Below, piece after piece: positions 1 through 8,637 of a DNA stretch of 64,000 nt (position 1 is the stretch's first letter; each line of letters opens with the position of its first letter). Location: positions 127,001-191,000 of the forward strand of contig CP021371.1 in NCBI GenBank assembly GCA_002600635.1, read 5' to 3'. This DNA is from Rhizobium sp. ACO-34A (GTDB lineage: Bacteria > Pseudomonadota > Alphaproteobacteria > Rhizobiales > Rhizobiaceae). A program made the position numbers and the translations under genes. The notes beneath the pieces are model-generated. The model worked only from the letters and a program-made list of their open reading frames with translations, searched no databases and was not told the DNA's origin.

Positions 1-539
1 GTATCCAGCGCGCAACATCGGTCACGACGATTTTCGTGACCCACGATCAGGAAGAGGCCCTTGCCATGTCGGACCGTATCGCGGTGATGTCGAAAGGCGT
101 TATCTCCGATATCGGCGAGCCGCAGCGGATCTACAACAATCCCGCCTCACGGTTTGCTCTGGATTTCATCGGCGGCGTGACCAGGCTGCCTGTGCAGATC
201 GAAGGCGTCGAGAGCGGCCAGACACAATGCCGCCTGCTTTCGGCGCAGGCCGCTCCCATCCTTGTTGACCGCACGCTCGAGATCGAGCCCGTGCCGGGTC
301 AGAAAGCCGATCTGGCCCTGCGCTGCGAGCAAATACGCCTCTCTGCGGCACCCATTCCGGGCTTTCATGCCGTTTCTGCGCGGATCATCGACAGGGTTTT
401 TGTCGGGACATCCACGCATTTCACCCTTGCCGTCGGCGAAACCGAAATCACCACCATCGAGCCCTCGGGCTTCGGGCCCGAACTCAGCTCGGAAGACGCT
501 TATGCCTGCTGGCCTGAAGGTGCCGGCTGGCTGGTCTGA
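1..539 (+). CDS. ABC transporter ATP-binding protein, C-terminal part (cut by window edge)
   Basis: Only the C-terminal part is present; the open frame runs in from the left edge (codons in phase with base 3). The first residues read IFVTHDQEEALAMSDRIAVM, the H-loop region of an ABC ATPase, where the His of THDQEEA is the switch His. The following ~110 residues look like the TOBE/regulatory domain of the sugar/polyamine (MalK/PotA) class, so it should energise an importer from the inner face of the membrane. An aminotransferase gene follows after 32 bp, probably in one operon. The substrate cannot be read from this fragment; the Walker A and signature motifs lie outside the window. Confidence 0.85.
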   Translation, partial: IQRATSVTTIFVTHDQEEALAMSDRIAVMSKGVISDIGEPQRIYNNPASRFALDFIGGVTRLPVQIEGVESGQTQCRLLSAQAAPILVDRTLEIEPVPGQKADLALRCEQIRLSAAPIPGFHAVSARIIDRVFVGTSTHFTLAVGETEITTIEPSGFGPELSSEDAYACWPEGAGWLV

Positions 540-571
540 TCCAAGCCCCATCAGAACGGAGAATCACCATC

Positions 572-1783
572 ATGGCGAAAACGCTTTTTGCCGACCGAAT
601 GCAGCGTATCAAGCCCTCGCCCAGTTCCGCTGCCTCGCAGCGTGCGCGGGAGCTGAAAGCGGCCGGTCGTGATATCGTCAGCCTGACCGTCGGCGAGCCG
701 GATTTCGATACGCCGGCGCATATCATCGAGGCGGCGATCATCGCGATGCGCGCCGGGCAGACCCGCTACACCACCGTCAGCGGCACGAACGAGCTGAAGC
801 AGGCGATCATCGGCAAATTTCAACGCGAGAATGGCATTTCCTATGCCGCGAATGAGGTCATGGCTTCGACGGGCGCCAAGCAGATCATATTCAACGCGTT
901 CATGTCTACGGTCCAGAGCGGCGACGAGGTGATCATCCCCGCGCCCTATTGGGTCTCCTATCCTGACATCACCCTGCTCGCCGGTGGCAAGCCCGTCCAG
1001 ATCGATGGCCGGATGGAGAGTGATTTCAAGCTGACACCGGAGGCGTTGGAAGCCCATATCACCGCCAATACCCGCTGGCTCGTGATAAATGCGCCGGGCA
1101 ATCCCTCCGGCGCGGTCTATTCGGAGGCCGAGCTTCTGGCGCTCGCGGAAGTCCTGCGGCGGCATCCGCGAATCTGGGTGCTTTCGGATGACATCTACGA
1201 ACATATCTGCTTCGACGGCCAGAAGCTTGCGACGCTCGCCGCTGTCGCTCCCGATCTGAAAGAGCGGATACTGACCGTGAACGGTGTTTCCAAGGCCTAT
1301 GCGATGACCGGCTGGCGCCTTGGTTATTGCGGCGGTCCCGCAGCGCTCATCAAGGAAATGAGTAAGCTGCAATCGCAGAGCACCACCAATCCAAACTCGA
1401 TCGCTCAAGCCGCCACCGTCGCGGCCCTCGAAGGACCGCAGGATTTTCTGGAGACACTGCGAAGTGCCTACCAGCGTCGCCGGGATATTGCCATCGAGAT
1501 GCTCGGTGCGGTTGAGGGACTTCAGTTCAGCCGACCGAGCGGTGCCTTCTATGTGTTCGTCGGCTGTGAAGGGCTGATCGGCCGCAAAACTGCTGACGGC
1601 AAGGTGATCGAAAGCGATCGTGACCTCGCCGAGCATCTCCTCGAATTTGGCGGTGTGGCGGTGGTCCATGGCGCGGCTTTCGGCCTCTCGCCCTGGTTTC
1701 GAATCTCGGTTGCCACTTCCGACGACGTGCTGCGCGACGGTCTCTCGCGCATTGCCAAGGCGTGCGCGGTGTTGCAACCGTGA
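572..1783 (+). CDS. Pyridoxal-phosphate aminotransferase, class I/II (aspartate aminotransferase family)
   Basis: A 403-residue fold-type I PLP enzyme expected to move an amino group between an amino acid and a 2-oxo acid in the cytoplasm. It shows the family features in order: SLTVGEPDFDTP near residue 38, the NAPGNPSG motif around residues 171-178, the SDDIYE segment with the Asp that contacts the PLP ring, and SKAYAMTGWRLGY with the Schiff-base lysine at about K241. Length matches the AspC/AatA group (about 400). It follows the ABC ATPase gene closely and may act on the imported compound. The exact substrate is not decidable; aspartate or aromatic amino acids are equally possible. Confidence 0.85.
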   Translation: MAKTLFADRMQRIKPSPSSAASQRARELKAAGRDIVSLTVGEPDFDTPAHIIEAAIIAMRAGQTRYTTVSGTNELKQAIIGKFQRENGISYAANEVMASTGAKQIIFNAFMSTVQSGDEVIIPAPYWVSYPDITLLAGGKPVQIDGRMESDFKLTPEALEAHITANTRWLVINAPGNPSGAVYSEAELLALAEVLRRHPRIWVLSDDIYEHICFDGQKLATLAAVAPDLKERILTVNGVSKAYAMTGWRLGYCGGPAALIKEMSKLQSQSTTNPNSIAQAATVAALEGPQDFLETLRSAYQRRRDIAIEMLGAVEGLQFSRPSGAFYVFVGCEGLIGRKTADGKVIESDRDLAEHLLEFGGVAVVHGAAFGLSPWFRISVATSDDVLRDGLSRIAKACAVLQP

Positions 1784-1792
1784 TGATACCGG

Positions 1793-1818
1793 CCGGCCGG
1801 AGGGTATCTTCCGGCCGG
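1793..1818. terminator. Perfect 9-bp hairpin between convergent genes (possible bidirectional terminator)
   Basis: CCGGCCGGA and TCCGGCCGG pair perfectly around an 8-nt loop, in the 45-bp gap between the convergent aminotransferase and LysR genes. There is no T-tract on either side, so intrinsic termination is only a suggestion from position. Confidence 0.4.
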
Positions 1819-1828
1819 GCCTTGGAAT

Positions 1829-2734
1829 TCAACGCGGCGAGGGTATAGCGTTGCGCCGCACGGCGTCCGCAAAGTTCTGGGCGAGCCGGTTGCCGGCGTT
1901 GTAGACCAGCCACGCCGAAGAGCGCAAAGGTCCATCGCCTTGTATCGGGCGCGTGCACGTTCCGTGTTTACCGATCTGACAAATGCTGGGCGGCAGGATC
2001 GATATGCCCATGCCGGCGGCAACCAGCCCGACGATCGTGCTGTTCTGCCCGGCCTCCTGCTCGATGCGCGGTTCAAATCCCGCCTCCCTGCAGAGCTGGG
2101 TCACCTGCGAGAGCAGCGCATTGTTTTGGCCCGATGAAAAATGAATCATCGCTTCAAGGGCCAGGTCGCCAAGGGCGACCGGCCCCTCCCCCTTGGCCAG
2201 CGGATGATCATTGTAGATCAGCACGACCAGATCTTCGCTCAGGATTTCGATCAGTTCTGTTCCCTCGGGGCAGGGCGGCGGCGTTCTGTTGCGCAGGAGG
2301 CAAAGATCGAGGCTGCCATTACGAAGATCCTGCAGGCCCTCGAAGAAGGCCCTCTCATGTAGATTGAGGTGTACCGTCGGAAACAGCTGGCGGAACTCAC
2401 GAAAGGTCGCGGCGATCGGATCGATAAGCGGCGCTGCTGGAAAAAATCCAATCGACAGCTCGCCCAGCTCGCCCCGATCGGCGCGCATGGCCGATTGGCG
2501 CGCATGTTCCGCCACTCGCAGGGTCTCGATGGCCTCAGCCCAGAAGACCTTTCCAGCAGGGGTGAGCTCGACGTGGCGGCTGGTGCGCTGGAACAGCTCG
2601 GCATTCAGATATTGTTCAAGATAGCGGATCTGCCGGCTCAGTGGGGGCTGTGCAATGCCGAGACGTTCTGCGGCCCGCCCGAAATGGAGTTCCTCGGCGA
2701 CCGCAATGAAATAGCGGAGGTGTTTGAGTTCCAA
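1829..2734 (-). CDS. LysR-type transcriptional regulator
   Basis: With a TTG start at 2734 the protein is 301 residues, the normal length of the family, and begins LELKHLRYFIAVAEELHFGR. The N-terminal winged helix-turn-helix is typical (AAERLGIAQPPLSRQIRYLE at residues ~20-40), followed by a periplasmic-binding-protein-like effector domain. The open frame extends upstream to 2884, but that extension has no family resemblance and would run into hyuB, so I reject it. No clear ribosome site precedes the TTG, so the start is uncertain. It is transcribed divergently from hyuB with about 140 bp between them, the classic arrangement for an activator of the neighbouring catabolic operon. The effector is unknown. 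Confidence 0.85.
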   Translation of the reverse strand: MELKHLRYFIAVAEELHFGRAAERLGIAQPPLSRQIRYLEQYLNAELFQRTSRHVELTPAGKVFWAEAIETLRVAEHARQSAMRADRGELGELSIGFFPAAPLIDPIAATFREFRQLFPTVHLNLHERAFFEGLQDLRNGSLDLCLLRNRTPPPCPEGTELIEILSEDLVVLIYNDHPLAKGEGPVALGDLALEAMIHFSSGQNNALLSQVTQLCREAGFEPRIEQEAGQNSTIVGLVAAGMGISILPPSICQIGKHGTCTRPIQGDGPLRSSAWLVYNAGNRLAQNFADAVRRNAIPSPR

Positions 2735-2875
2735 GATTGATACCGTGAATGCAATGATAGCGGCTCTTATAGCAATTGATTCATATCGACCGCACGGTGT
2801 TATGTCCATCGCGTAAGACGTTCTCTTCCCGGAGACGTATATTTTCCGATCATTCTTGGGCAGCAGCGTGGCAAA

Positions 2876-4546
2876 ATGATGCAAGATACAGACAGACAGG
2901 ACGAGGGTTTCAACGCGATCTCGCTGGAGATTTATTGGAACAGATTGATCTCAATCGCTGACGAAGCCGCAGCCGGCCTTGTGCGGACCGCCTTCTCGAC
3001 CATCGTGCGTGAATCGAATGATTACGCCACGGTGCTGATGGACAGGAACGGCGATTCCATTGCGGAAAACAGCGGTGGTCTCGCCTCCTTCTCCTGCATC
3101 CTTCCGAAGACGACGAAGAGCTTTCTGGAGAAGTTTCCCGCAGACACCTGGCAGCCCGGCGATTCCGTCATCACCAATGATCCTTGGCTCGCCACCGGCC
3201 ACCTGCCGGATTTTACGGTGGTGACGGGCATTTTCCACAGGGGCAAGCTGGTTGGTTTCTCCGGCTGCGTGGCACATTCGCCCGACGTCGGCGGCGCGCT
3301 ATGGTCAGCCGATTGCCAGGAGCTTTTCGAAGAAGGCATCCATATCAACCCGGTCCATCTGGTCAAGAAGGGCACCTGGAACCAGGAGCTCACCGATATC
3401 CTGCTCGCCAATGTCCGCGTACCGCGGCAGGTATTGGGCGATCTTCAAGCCCAGGTCTCCTCGAACGAGGTGGGCGCAAGACGCATCGCGGAATTTCTTG
3501 AGGATACCGGCCTTGAAGATCTGCAGGCACTCTCGTCGGCCCTGCAGGCACGAGCGGATCAGGCCATGCGCCGCGCCATCCGGGAACTGCCTGACGGTAT
3601 CTATCGCGGAGGGGCCAGCGCCGATGGCATCGAAGGGCACGAGACGCAGATCGTCTGCACGGTAACAGTGGCCGGAGATACGATTGACATCGACTATGAA
3701 GGCACCTCGCCCCAGGTGAGCCGCGGCATCAATTGCGTGCTGAACTATACCCATGCCTATTCTGTCTATCCGATCAAATGTGCGCTCGATCCGCTGGTGC
3801 CACGCAACGAGGGTTCCTACCGCGCCATCACCGTTCGCGCGCCGACGCGTTCGATCCTGAACCCCGAATATCCCGCGCCCGTCAGCGCCCGTCAGTTGAC
3901 CGGTCATTTTCTGGCCGGCGCGGTTTATTCGGCTCTGGCGAATATCATTCCCGAAAAAGTGATTGCCGAATGCGGAGGCGCACCCACGCTCCGGGCACTG
4001 TTCAGCGGTACGGACAATGCCGGCGACCGTTTTTCACAGGTGCTTTTCGCCAGCGGCGGCATGGGCGCATCCCAGCATCGCGATGGCCTTTCGGTCACGG
4101 CTTTCCCGACCAATGTGGGTGCAGGTAGCATCGAGGCTTTCGAGGCCGTTTCGCCGCTGATCGTCTGGCGCAAGGAGCTTTTGCCGGATTCGGGTGGCCC
4201 TGGCGCACAGCGTGGCGGGCTTGGCCAGCTTGTTGAGATCGAAAACCCGACGGAGGGAGCAATCCGCCTGTCACTTCTCTCGGATCGTCATCAGCACCCC
4301 GCAACCGGTTTGAAGGGCGGTCAGCCCGGCTCGCCGTCGCGCATAGAATTGTCCCGCGGAGGCATTCCCCATCCCAAGGCCCGCACCGTGATCGGCGCTG
4401 GTGAGCGCATCAGCATGAACTATGCCGGCGGCGGCGGCTTTGGAAAGCCTGAAGATCGCGATCCGGAAGCCATTCGAGCCGATGTCGAGCATGGCTACGT
4501 TACAGCAGAAGCCGCAAAAACTATCTACCACTGGAGCAACAAATGA
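2876..4546 (+). CDS. hyuB: Hydantoinase B / oxoprolinase family protein (HyuB)
   Basis: 556 residues, the usual size for HyuB. The sequence is typical from the start: ISLEIYWNRLISIADEAAAG, then the ITNDPWLATGHLPD and SPDVGG segments around residues 103-140, and a Gly-rich C-terminal end (NYAGGGGFG). With HyuA this family forms ATP-dependent amidohydrolases or carboxylases such as N-methylhydantoinase, 5-oxoprolinase and acetone or acetophenone carboxylase. The stop overlaps the hyuA start in ATGA, so the two are translationally coupled. The specific substrate cannot be told from sequence. Start at the first ATG of an ATG-ATG pair; the alternative shortens it by one residue. Confidence 0.88.
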   Translation: MMQDTDRQDEGFNAISLEIYWNRLISIADEAAAGLVRTAFSTIVRESNDYATVLMDRNGDSIAENSGGLASFSCILPKTTKSFLEKFPADTWQPGDSVITNDPWLATGHLPDFTVVTGIFHRGKLVGFSGCVAHSPDVGGALWSADCQELFEEGIHINPVHLVKKGTWNQELTDILLANVRVPRQVLGDLQAQVSSNEVGARRIAEFLEDTGLEDLQALSSALQARADQAMRRAIRELPDGIYRGGASADGIEGHETQIVCTVTVAGDTIDIDYEGTSPQVSRGINCVLNYTHAYSVYPIKCALDPLVPRNEGSYRAITVRAPTRSILNPEYPAPVSARQLTGHFLAGAVYSALANIIPEKVIAECGGAPTLRALFSGTDNAGDRFSQVLFASGGMGASQHRDGLSVTAFPTNVGAGSIEAFEAVSPLIVWRKELLPDSGGPGAQRGGLGQLVEIENPTEGAIRLSLLSDRHQHPATGLKGGQPGSPSRIELSRGGIPHPKARTVIGAGERISMNYAGGGGFGKPEDRDPEAIRADVEHGYVTAEAAKTIYHWSNK

Positions 4547-6639
4547 CCCTCCGTACCAAAACCGCTCGAATCGGCGTGGATGTCGGCGGCACCTTCACCG
4601 ATCTTGTCCTGCATGACGAGGCGCGCAATATCCTGCATATGGGCAAGCTGCTGACCACGCCGCACAATCCGAGCATCGCGATTGTCGAAGGAGTCAAGCG
4701 ACTCCTTGACGAGACGGGCCTTGTCGCGGCGGATCTGCATAGCATCGTGCATGGCACTACGCTGGTGACCAATGCGATCATTGAGCGGCGCGGAGCGAAG
4801 GTGGGCCTTATCACCACCGATGGCTTCCGTGATTCCACGGAGATCGGCCGCGAAACCCGCTACGATCTTTATGATCTCTTCCTCGATATGCCCGCACCGC
4901 TGGTTTCCCGGGCGTTGCGGATGGAAGTCGCCGGACGCCTCTCCGCCTCGGGCGAGGAGTTGCTGCCGCTTGACCGCGAGGCTGTGCTCCGTGCGACGAA
5001 AATCCTGGTGGAAGAACAGAAGGTGGAAGCTCTGGCCGTGGCTTTTCTACATTCCTATGTAGACCCGCGTCATGAGCTTGAGGCAGCGGAAATAATCCAT
5101 GCCGCCTATCCCGATCTGCCGCTGACCCTCTCAGCGCAGGTTGCCCCCGAGATCCGGGAATATGAGCGTGGCGTCACGGCTTGCGCCAACGCTTATGTGC
5201 AGCCGATGATGATCGGCTATCTAAGCAAACTTGAAAACTCGCTGGCCGCCATGGGCTTCTCGGGCAACCTCTATATTATGCTCTCCAGCGGGGGGATTAC
5301 CACCGTAGAGGAAGTGCGTAACTTCCCGATCCGGATCATTGAATCCGGCCCGGCTGCTGGAGCGATGGCCGCGAGTTTTATTTCACGCCTTGCAGGTTTC
5401 GATAAGATCATCTCGTTCGATATGGGCGGTACTACCGCCAAGATGTGCCTGATCGAGGATAACGAACCCCATCACAAGTATGATTTCGAGGCCGGTCGTG
5501 TGCGGCGCTTTCAGAAAGGCTCCGGCCTGCCCCTGAAAATCTCCGTGATCGACATGATCGAGATCGGCGCAGGCGGCGGCAGCATAGCCGGAGTAGACAA
5601 GGGCTCGGGGTTGATGAAGGTTGGTCCGCGTAGCGCAGGTTCCGTGCCGGGACCAGTCTGCTATGGGCGGGGCGGCGCCGAGCCGACGGTGACGGACAGC
5701 GATCTGGTGACGGGCCGGCTCGATGCTGCCTATTTCCTCGGCGGCGAGATGGCGCTGGATCTTGACGCGGTGAAACTGCCGTTCCAGACCCGGATCTCCG
5801 ATCATATCAAGGTTTCGCTCGATGATGCGGCTCTTGGCGTTCAGCGCATCGTGGACGAGACCATGGCAGCAGCCACCCGGATGCATTGCGCCGAGAAAGG
5901 CAAGGACCCCCGGCGCCATACGATGATCGCCTTCGGGGGTGCGGGCCCGGTTCATGCGTGGAATCTCGCCCGTCTTCTCAAGGTGCCGCGGCTGGTGGTG
6001 CCCATGGGTGCGGGCGTCGCTTCGGCGCTCGGTTTCCTCGTCGCGCCACCGGCGACCGATATGGCCAAATCCTACCGCGTGCGGCTAGACCGGGTCGTTT
6101 GGGAACGTGTCAACGCGATGTTTGGCGAAATGGCCGAGCAGGGCCGCAAGCTCCTCAAGGACGCAGGTGCATTGGACGAGGACATCACGCTGGTTGCAAC
6201 CGCGGAGATGCGCCATGTTGGCCAGGGATTTGAGGTCTCGGTGCAATTGCCGGGGATCGCTCTGCAAAAGGCCGATGAACAGCAAATCGCCCAGGCATTC
6301 CTGCGCACCTACCGCGAGCAGTTCGAACGCTCACTCGACGGTACACCGATCGAAATCCTGACCTGGCGACTGAAATGCGAAGGCCGCGCGCGCACCATCA
6401 GCGTGGGTGAGCATTTCATCGCCGAACGTCAGTCCTTGTGCCCTCGTACGACCCGCAAAGTGCTCTTCGAGGAAGCAGGCTGGCTGGATTGCCCAGTATA
6501 TGACCGGTATCAAATGGTGGAAGGCGACGAGGTGGCGGGCCCGGCGCTTTTCGAAGAGCGTGAATCGACCTGCTGCGTCGGGCCGAACAGCAAGGTGCGG
6601 GTGGATCGATACCGCAATCTTGTCATCGAACTCGGGTGA
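4543..6639 (+). CDS. hyuA: Hydantoinase A / oxoprolinase family protein (HyuA)
   Basis: 698 residues. The N-terminus RIGVDVGGTFTDLV is the phosphate-binding loop of the actin-like ATPase fold. Further family segments are IVHGTTLVTNAIIER (~65-80), VAPEIREYERGVTACANAYV, LSSGGITTVEE, ESGPAAGAMAA and SFDMGGTTAKMCL (~290), and FGGAGPVHAW (~465). HyuA supplies the ATP-using half of the HyuAB enzyme. It overlaps hyuB by 4 bp; an RraA-family gene lies 90 bp downstream. The group contains several reaction types (hydantoin or oxoproline ring opening, ketone carboxylation), and the neighbours do not settle which. Confidence 0.88.
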   Translation: MTLRTKTARIGVDVGGTFTDLVLHDEARNILHMGKLLTTPHNPSIAIVEGVKRLLDETGLVAADLHSIVHGTTLVTNAIIERRGAKVGLITTDGFRDSTEIGRETRYDLYDLFLDMPAPLVSRALRMEVAGRLSASGEELLPLDREAVLRATKILVEEQKVEALAVAFLHSYVDPRHELEAAEIIHAAYPDLPLTLSAQVAPEIREYERGVTACANAYVQPMMIGYLSKLENSLAAMGFSGNLYIMLSSGGITTVEEVRNFPIRIIESGPAAGAMAASFISRLAGFDKIISFDMGGTTAKMCLIEDNEPHHKYDFEAGRVRRFQKGSGLPLKISVIDMIEIGAGGGSIAGVDKGSGLMKVGPRSAGSVPGPVCYGRGGAEPTVTDSDLVTGRLDAAYFLGGEMALDLDAVKLPFQTRISDHIKVSLDDAALGVQRIVDETMAAATRMHCAEKGKDPRRHTMIAFGGAGPVHAWNLARLLKVPRLVVPMGAGVASALGFLVAPPATDMAKSYRVRLDRVVWERVNAMFGEMAEQGRKLLKDAGALDEDITLVATAEMRHVGQGFEVSVQLPGIALQKADEQQIAQAFLRTYREQFERSLDGTPIEILTWRLKCEGRARTISVGEHFIAERQSLCPRTTRKVLFEEAGWLDCPVYDRYQMVEGDEVAGPALFEERESTCCVGPNSKVRVDRYRNLVIELG

Positions 6640-6729
6640 CCTCCGCGCACGTCAAATCGAGCTTCCGGGCGGGCAAAGAGATCCGCCCGGGAGACGCCTA
6701 TGGTCCATCGGGCAAGGAGCCCATCCAAC

Positions 6730-7442
6730 ATGACCCAGAACTCCCTTTTCTCTCCGGCCGCCTGGCCTGACGGCTTCCGGATTTTCCCGCGCGTGGAAGC
6801 ATTGAGCCCCACTCTCGTGGATGCTTATCGCGGCCTGCCTGTGAGCCAGGTCGGCGACGCCATGGGACGCCATACCGGTGCTCGGGGCTGGTGGCCTATC
6901 ATCAAGCTACGCAAACCGTGCTCTGTGGCCCCGCCTTCACCATCAAGGTGCGGCCGGGAGACAACATGATGATCCATGTGGCATTGATGCTGGCCGAACC
7001 GGGCGACGTTCTGGTGATCGATGGCGGCGGAGACCTGTCGACCGCACTGATCGGCGGATTGATGCGAACGACGGCGATCGCGCGCAAACTGGGTGGCATA
7101 ATCATCGACGGCGCGCTGCGTGACGTCCGGGACTGGGCTGACGGACAGATGCCTGTTTTTGCCAAGGGCCATGTATTGCGCGGACCCAGTAAGGAAGGGC
7201 CCGGTGAGATCAACGTACCCGTCGCCTGCGCCGGACTTGCCGTGCTACCGGGAGATCTGGTTCTCGGTGATGCCGATGGAGTATTGGCCATTCCGGCGGT
7301 CGAAGCCGAGTCTCTATTACCCAAATGTCACGCCGTGGCCGAGCGGGAAATGAGGGTCATGGCGCAAAATGCAACGGGGGTCATCGATCACGCGCGGATC
7401 AATGACATGCTTAGCAAACGTGGCTTTAACCTTCCCCGATAA
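6730..7442 (+). pseudogene. RraA-family protein (HMG/CHA aldolase-like), frameshifted
   Basis: Frame 1 gives MTQNSLFSPAAW...LPVSQVGDAMGRHTGA from 6730, then breaks. The rest of the family continues in another frame from about 6886: GLVAYHQATQTVLCGPAFTI, GDNMMIHVAL, GGGDLSTALIGG and IIIDGALRDV. Adding one G to the GGGG run at 6884-6887 restores one continuous protein of about 237 residues. The DGALRDV segment holds the substrate-binding Arg-Asp of RraA-like 4-hydroxy-4-methyl-2-oxoglutarate / oxaloacetate aldolases, so an intact protein would fit as an aldolase or decarboxylase in the hyu pathway. A ribosome site AAGGAG lies about 14 nt before the ATG. Either a true pseudogene or a homopolymer miscall; two other genes here show the same signature. 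Confidence 0.75.
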
Positions 7443-8078
7443 GCCGTTGTCATCGATTTCAGCAAGTTTCCCGGCCTTAGCCCGTGGGAGACGTTGGTGG
7501 ATAAAGTCGTGCGGGGCATTGCCGTTCTGCTCTGCATCGAGTGCGAAACTCACCGGTGCCCAAGACGGCGTGCAAACACCCGGACCTTCGGCTCAAGCCG
7601 CGGCTCCGGTTTGGTTTTGAAGCCCTTTCGCACCAAGGCTTTCTGGCAAGTGCGGCTATCTGTTGAGGTGTCAAAGTCATATGTCACCCCTCGTGCCTTC
7701 GAGAAAATATTGTTGGTAACGAAGCAGATATTGATCGCGCTCGACGATGGTGGGGACGGTTCTACCCAAGCCCTTCCATCAATTGATCGTCCCCCGCGCC
7801 GTCTCGCCATGGACCATTGCGCCAGCCGGAACGCTTTTAACATGCGCTGGTGTTGCCTGCGGCCAGTTCATCGCGTAGCAATAGGCAAAGCCGCGTTTCT
7901 TACCGCCCTCGACTTCAGAGAAATGAGCTAAGCTGCCGGTTGAGTATAGCGGGGCTGCTGTTATCGTGCATCACGATATGCCCAGTTCGCTGTACATGAG
8001 TAATTTGAGGGTAGGAGGGAAATTGTTTCCGTCATACGCTGCGGACTGGTAAAATTTGCAAGTCTCCATGGACTCAGG

Positions 8079-8100
8079 CCCCCGCAACCAATCTTCCCAA
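8079..8100 (+). repeat. Second copy of the tRNA-fMet 3' end (acceptor strand, CCA and flank)
   Basis: CCCCCGCAACCA at 8079-8090 equals the 3' acceptor strand plus CCA of an alphaproteobacterial initiator tRNA. It is followed by AATCTTCCCAAA, which is nearly repeated after the tRNA fragment about 120 bp further on (ACCAATCTTCTCCCAAAA at 8212-8229). Duplication of a tRNA 3' end is the usual mark of site-specific integration. Confidence 0.5.
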
Positions 8101-8150
8101 ACAAAGTCCATTTTATCGCTGGCGGCAAGACTTCATCTTCCCTGGCGATC

Positions 8151-8214
8151 GTAGCTCCTCGTCCTGCCGACCATAACCTGAAGGCCGCAGGTTCAAATCA
8201 TGCCAACGAACACC
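8151..8214 (+). pseudogene. Decayed initiator tRNA (tRNA-fMet, CAT anticodon) fragment
   Basis: Positions 8172-8199 match 28 consecutive bases that I know from rhizobial tRNA-fMet: the CAT anticodon and its 3' stem, the variable loop and the T-arm GCAGGTTCAAATC. GTAGCTC of the D-loop is also present at 8151-8157. The anticodon stem is wrecked on its 5' side, the T-stem has one C-to-A change (CATGC for CCTGC), the acceptor reads ACGAACACCA instead of CCCGCAACCA, and the 5' acceptor half is missing. It cannot fold as a tRNA. Confidence 0.65.
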
Positions 8215-8559
8215 AATCTTCTCCCAAAAACCCGAAATAACAGCAGCCTCAGCGAAAAAGCTCGACTTCCCCCGTAAAGTCAGGGGCCACAAACGCCACG
8301 CCTGCGAGGAAGCCAAGTGATCTGCCGAACTGGGCACGAGAGGGAAAACGACACCCCTGAAGTGGCTTCGACGACCGATGTAGGCAGTCCCGCAGCGTTT
8401 GAAGGAAGCAGCACAGCGTCATACCTGCGTCGTGCACTTCCCTTGAAAGCACATCGCCATGGAGAAGCGGCACTCCTGGAGCCGACCCTTGTCGAGGGAC
8501 GTCAGTTGAGCACCTCAAGCACCTGACTTCCCAAATAGCATGTGGAAAGCAATCCAGCG

Positions 8560-8637
8560 GATAACTACGGCCCTCTTGTCCATATCCCTGACAACAACCC
8601 TGCCGAAAAAGCGATCACGCTGGCAGGGCAAACGGGT
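8560..8637 (+). mobile_element. Possible IS66-type transposase C-terminal relic
   Basis: Read from 8560, the frame gives DNYGPLVHIPDNNPAEKAIT before a stop near 8638. The DNNPAEKAI core resembles the (I)DNNPAERAIR segment near the end of IS66-family transposases, but the next block of the family (RKNWLF) is absent. A TAG lies just upstream at 8536. The relic abuts the 3' end of fdhE. Too short to be sure. Confidence 0.3.

Larger units (their letters stand above)
7443..8614. other. Gene-poor 1.17-kb region with decayed sequence
   Basis: No intact gene is convincing here. The minus strand carries short open stretches that look like broken protein ends, for example a frame starting MTLTPQQIAALARKP at 7680 that is soon lost, and a neighbouring frame reading SFALDAEQNGNAPHDF near 7550. 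I recognise no family in them. The right half holds a decayed tRNA fragment, a second copy of its 3' end and a possible transposase relic, listed separately. This is what an old integration site looks like after decay. Confidence 0.6.

Noticed and set aside
8151..8214. Functional tRNA gene
   Set aside because: 5' half lost and stems broken; only a fragment remains.
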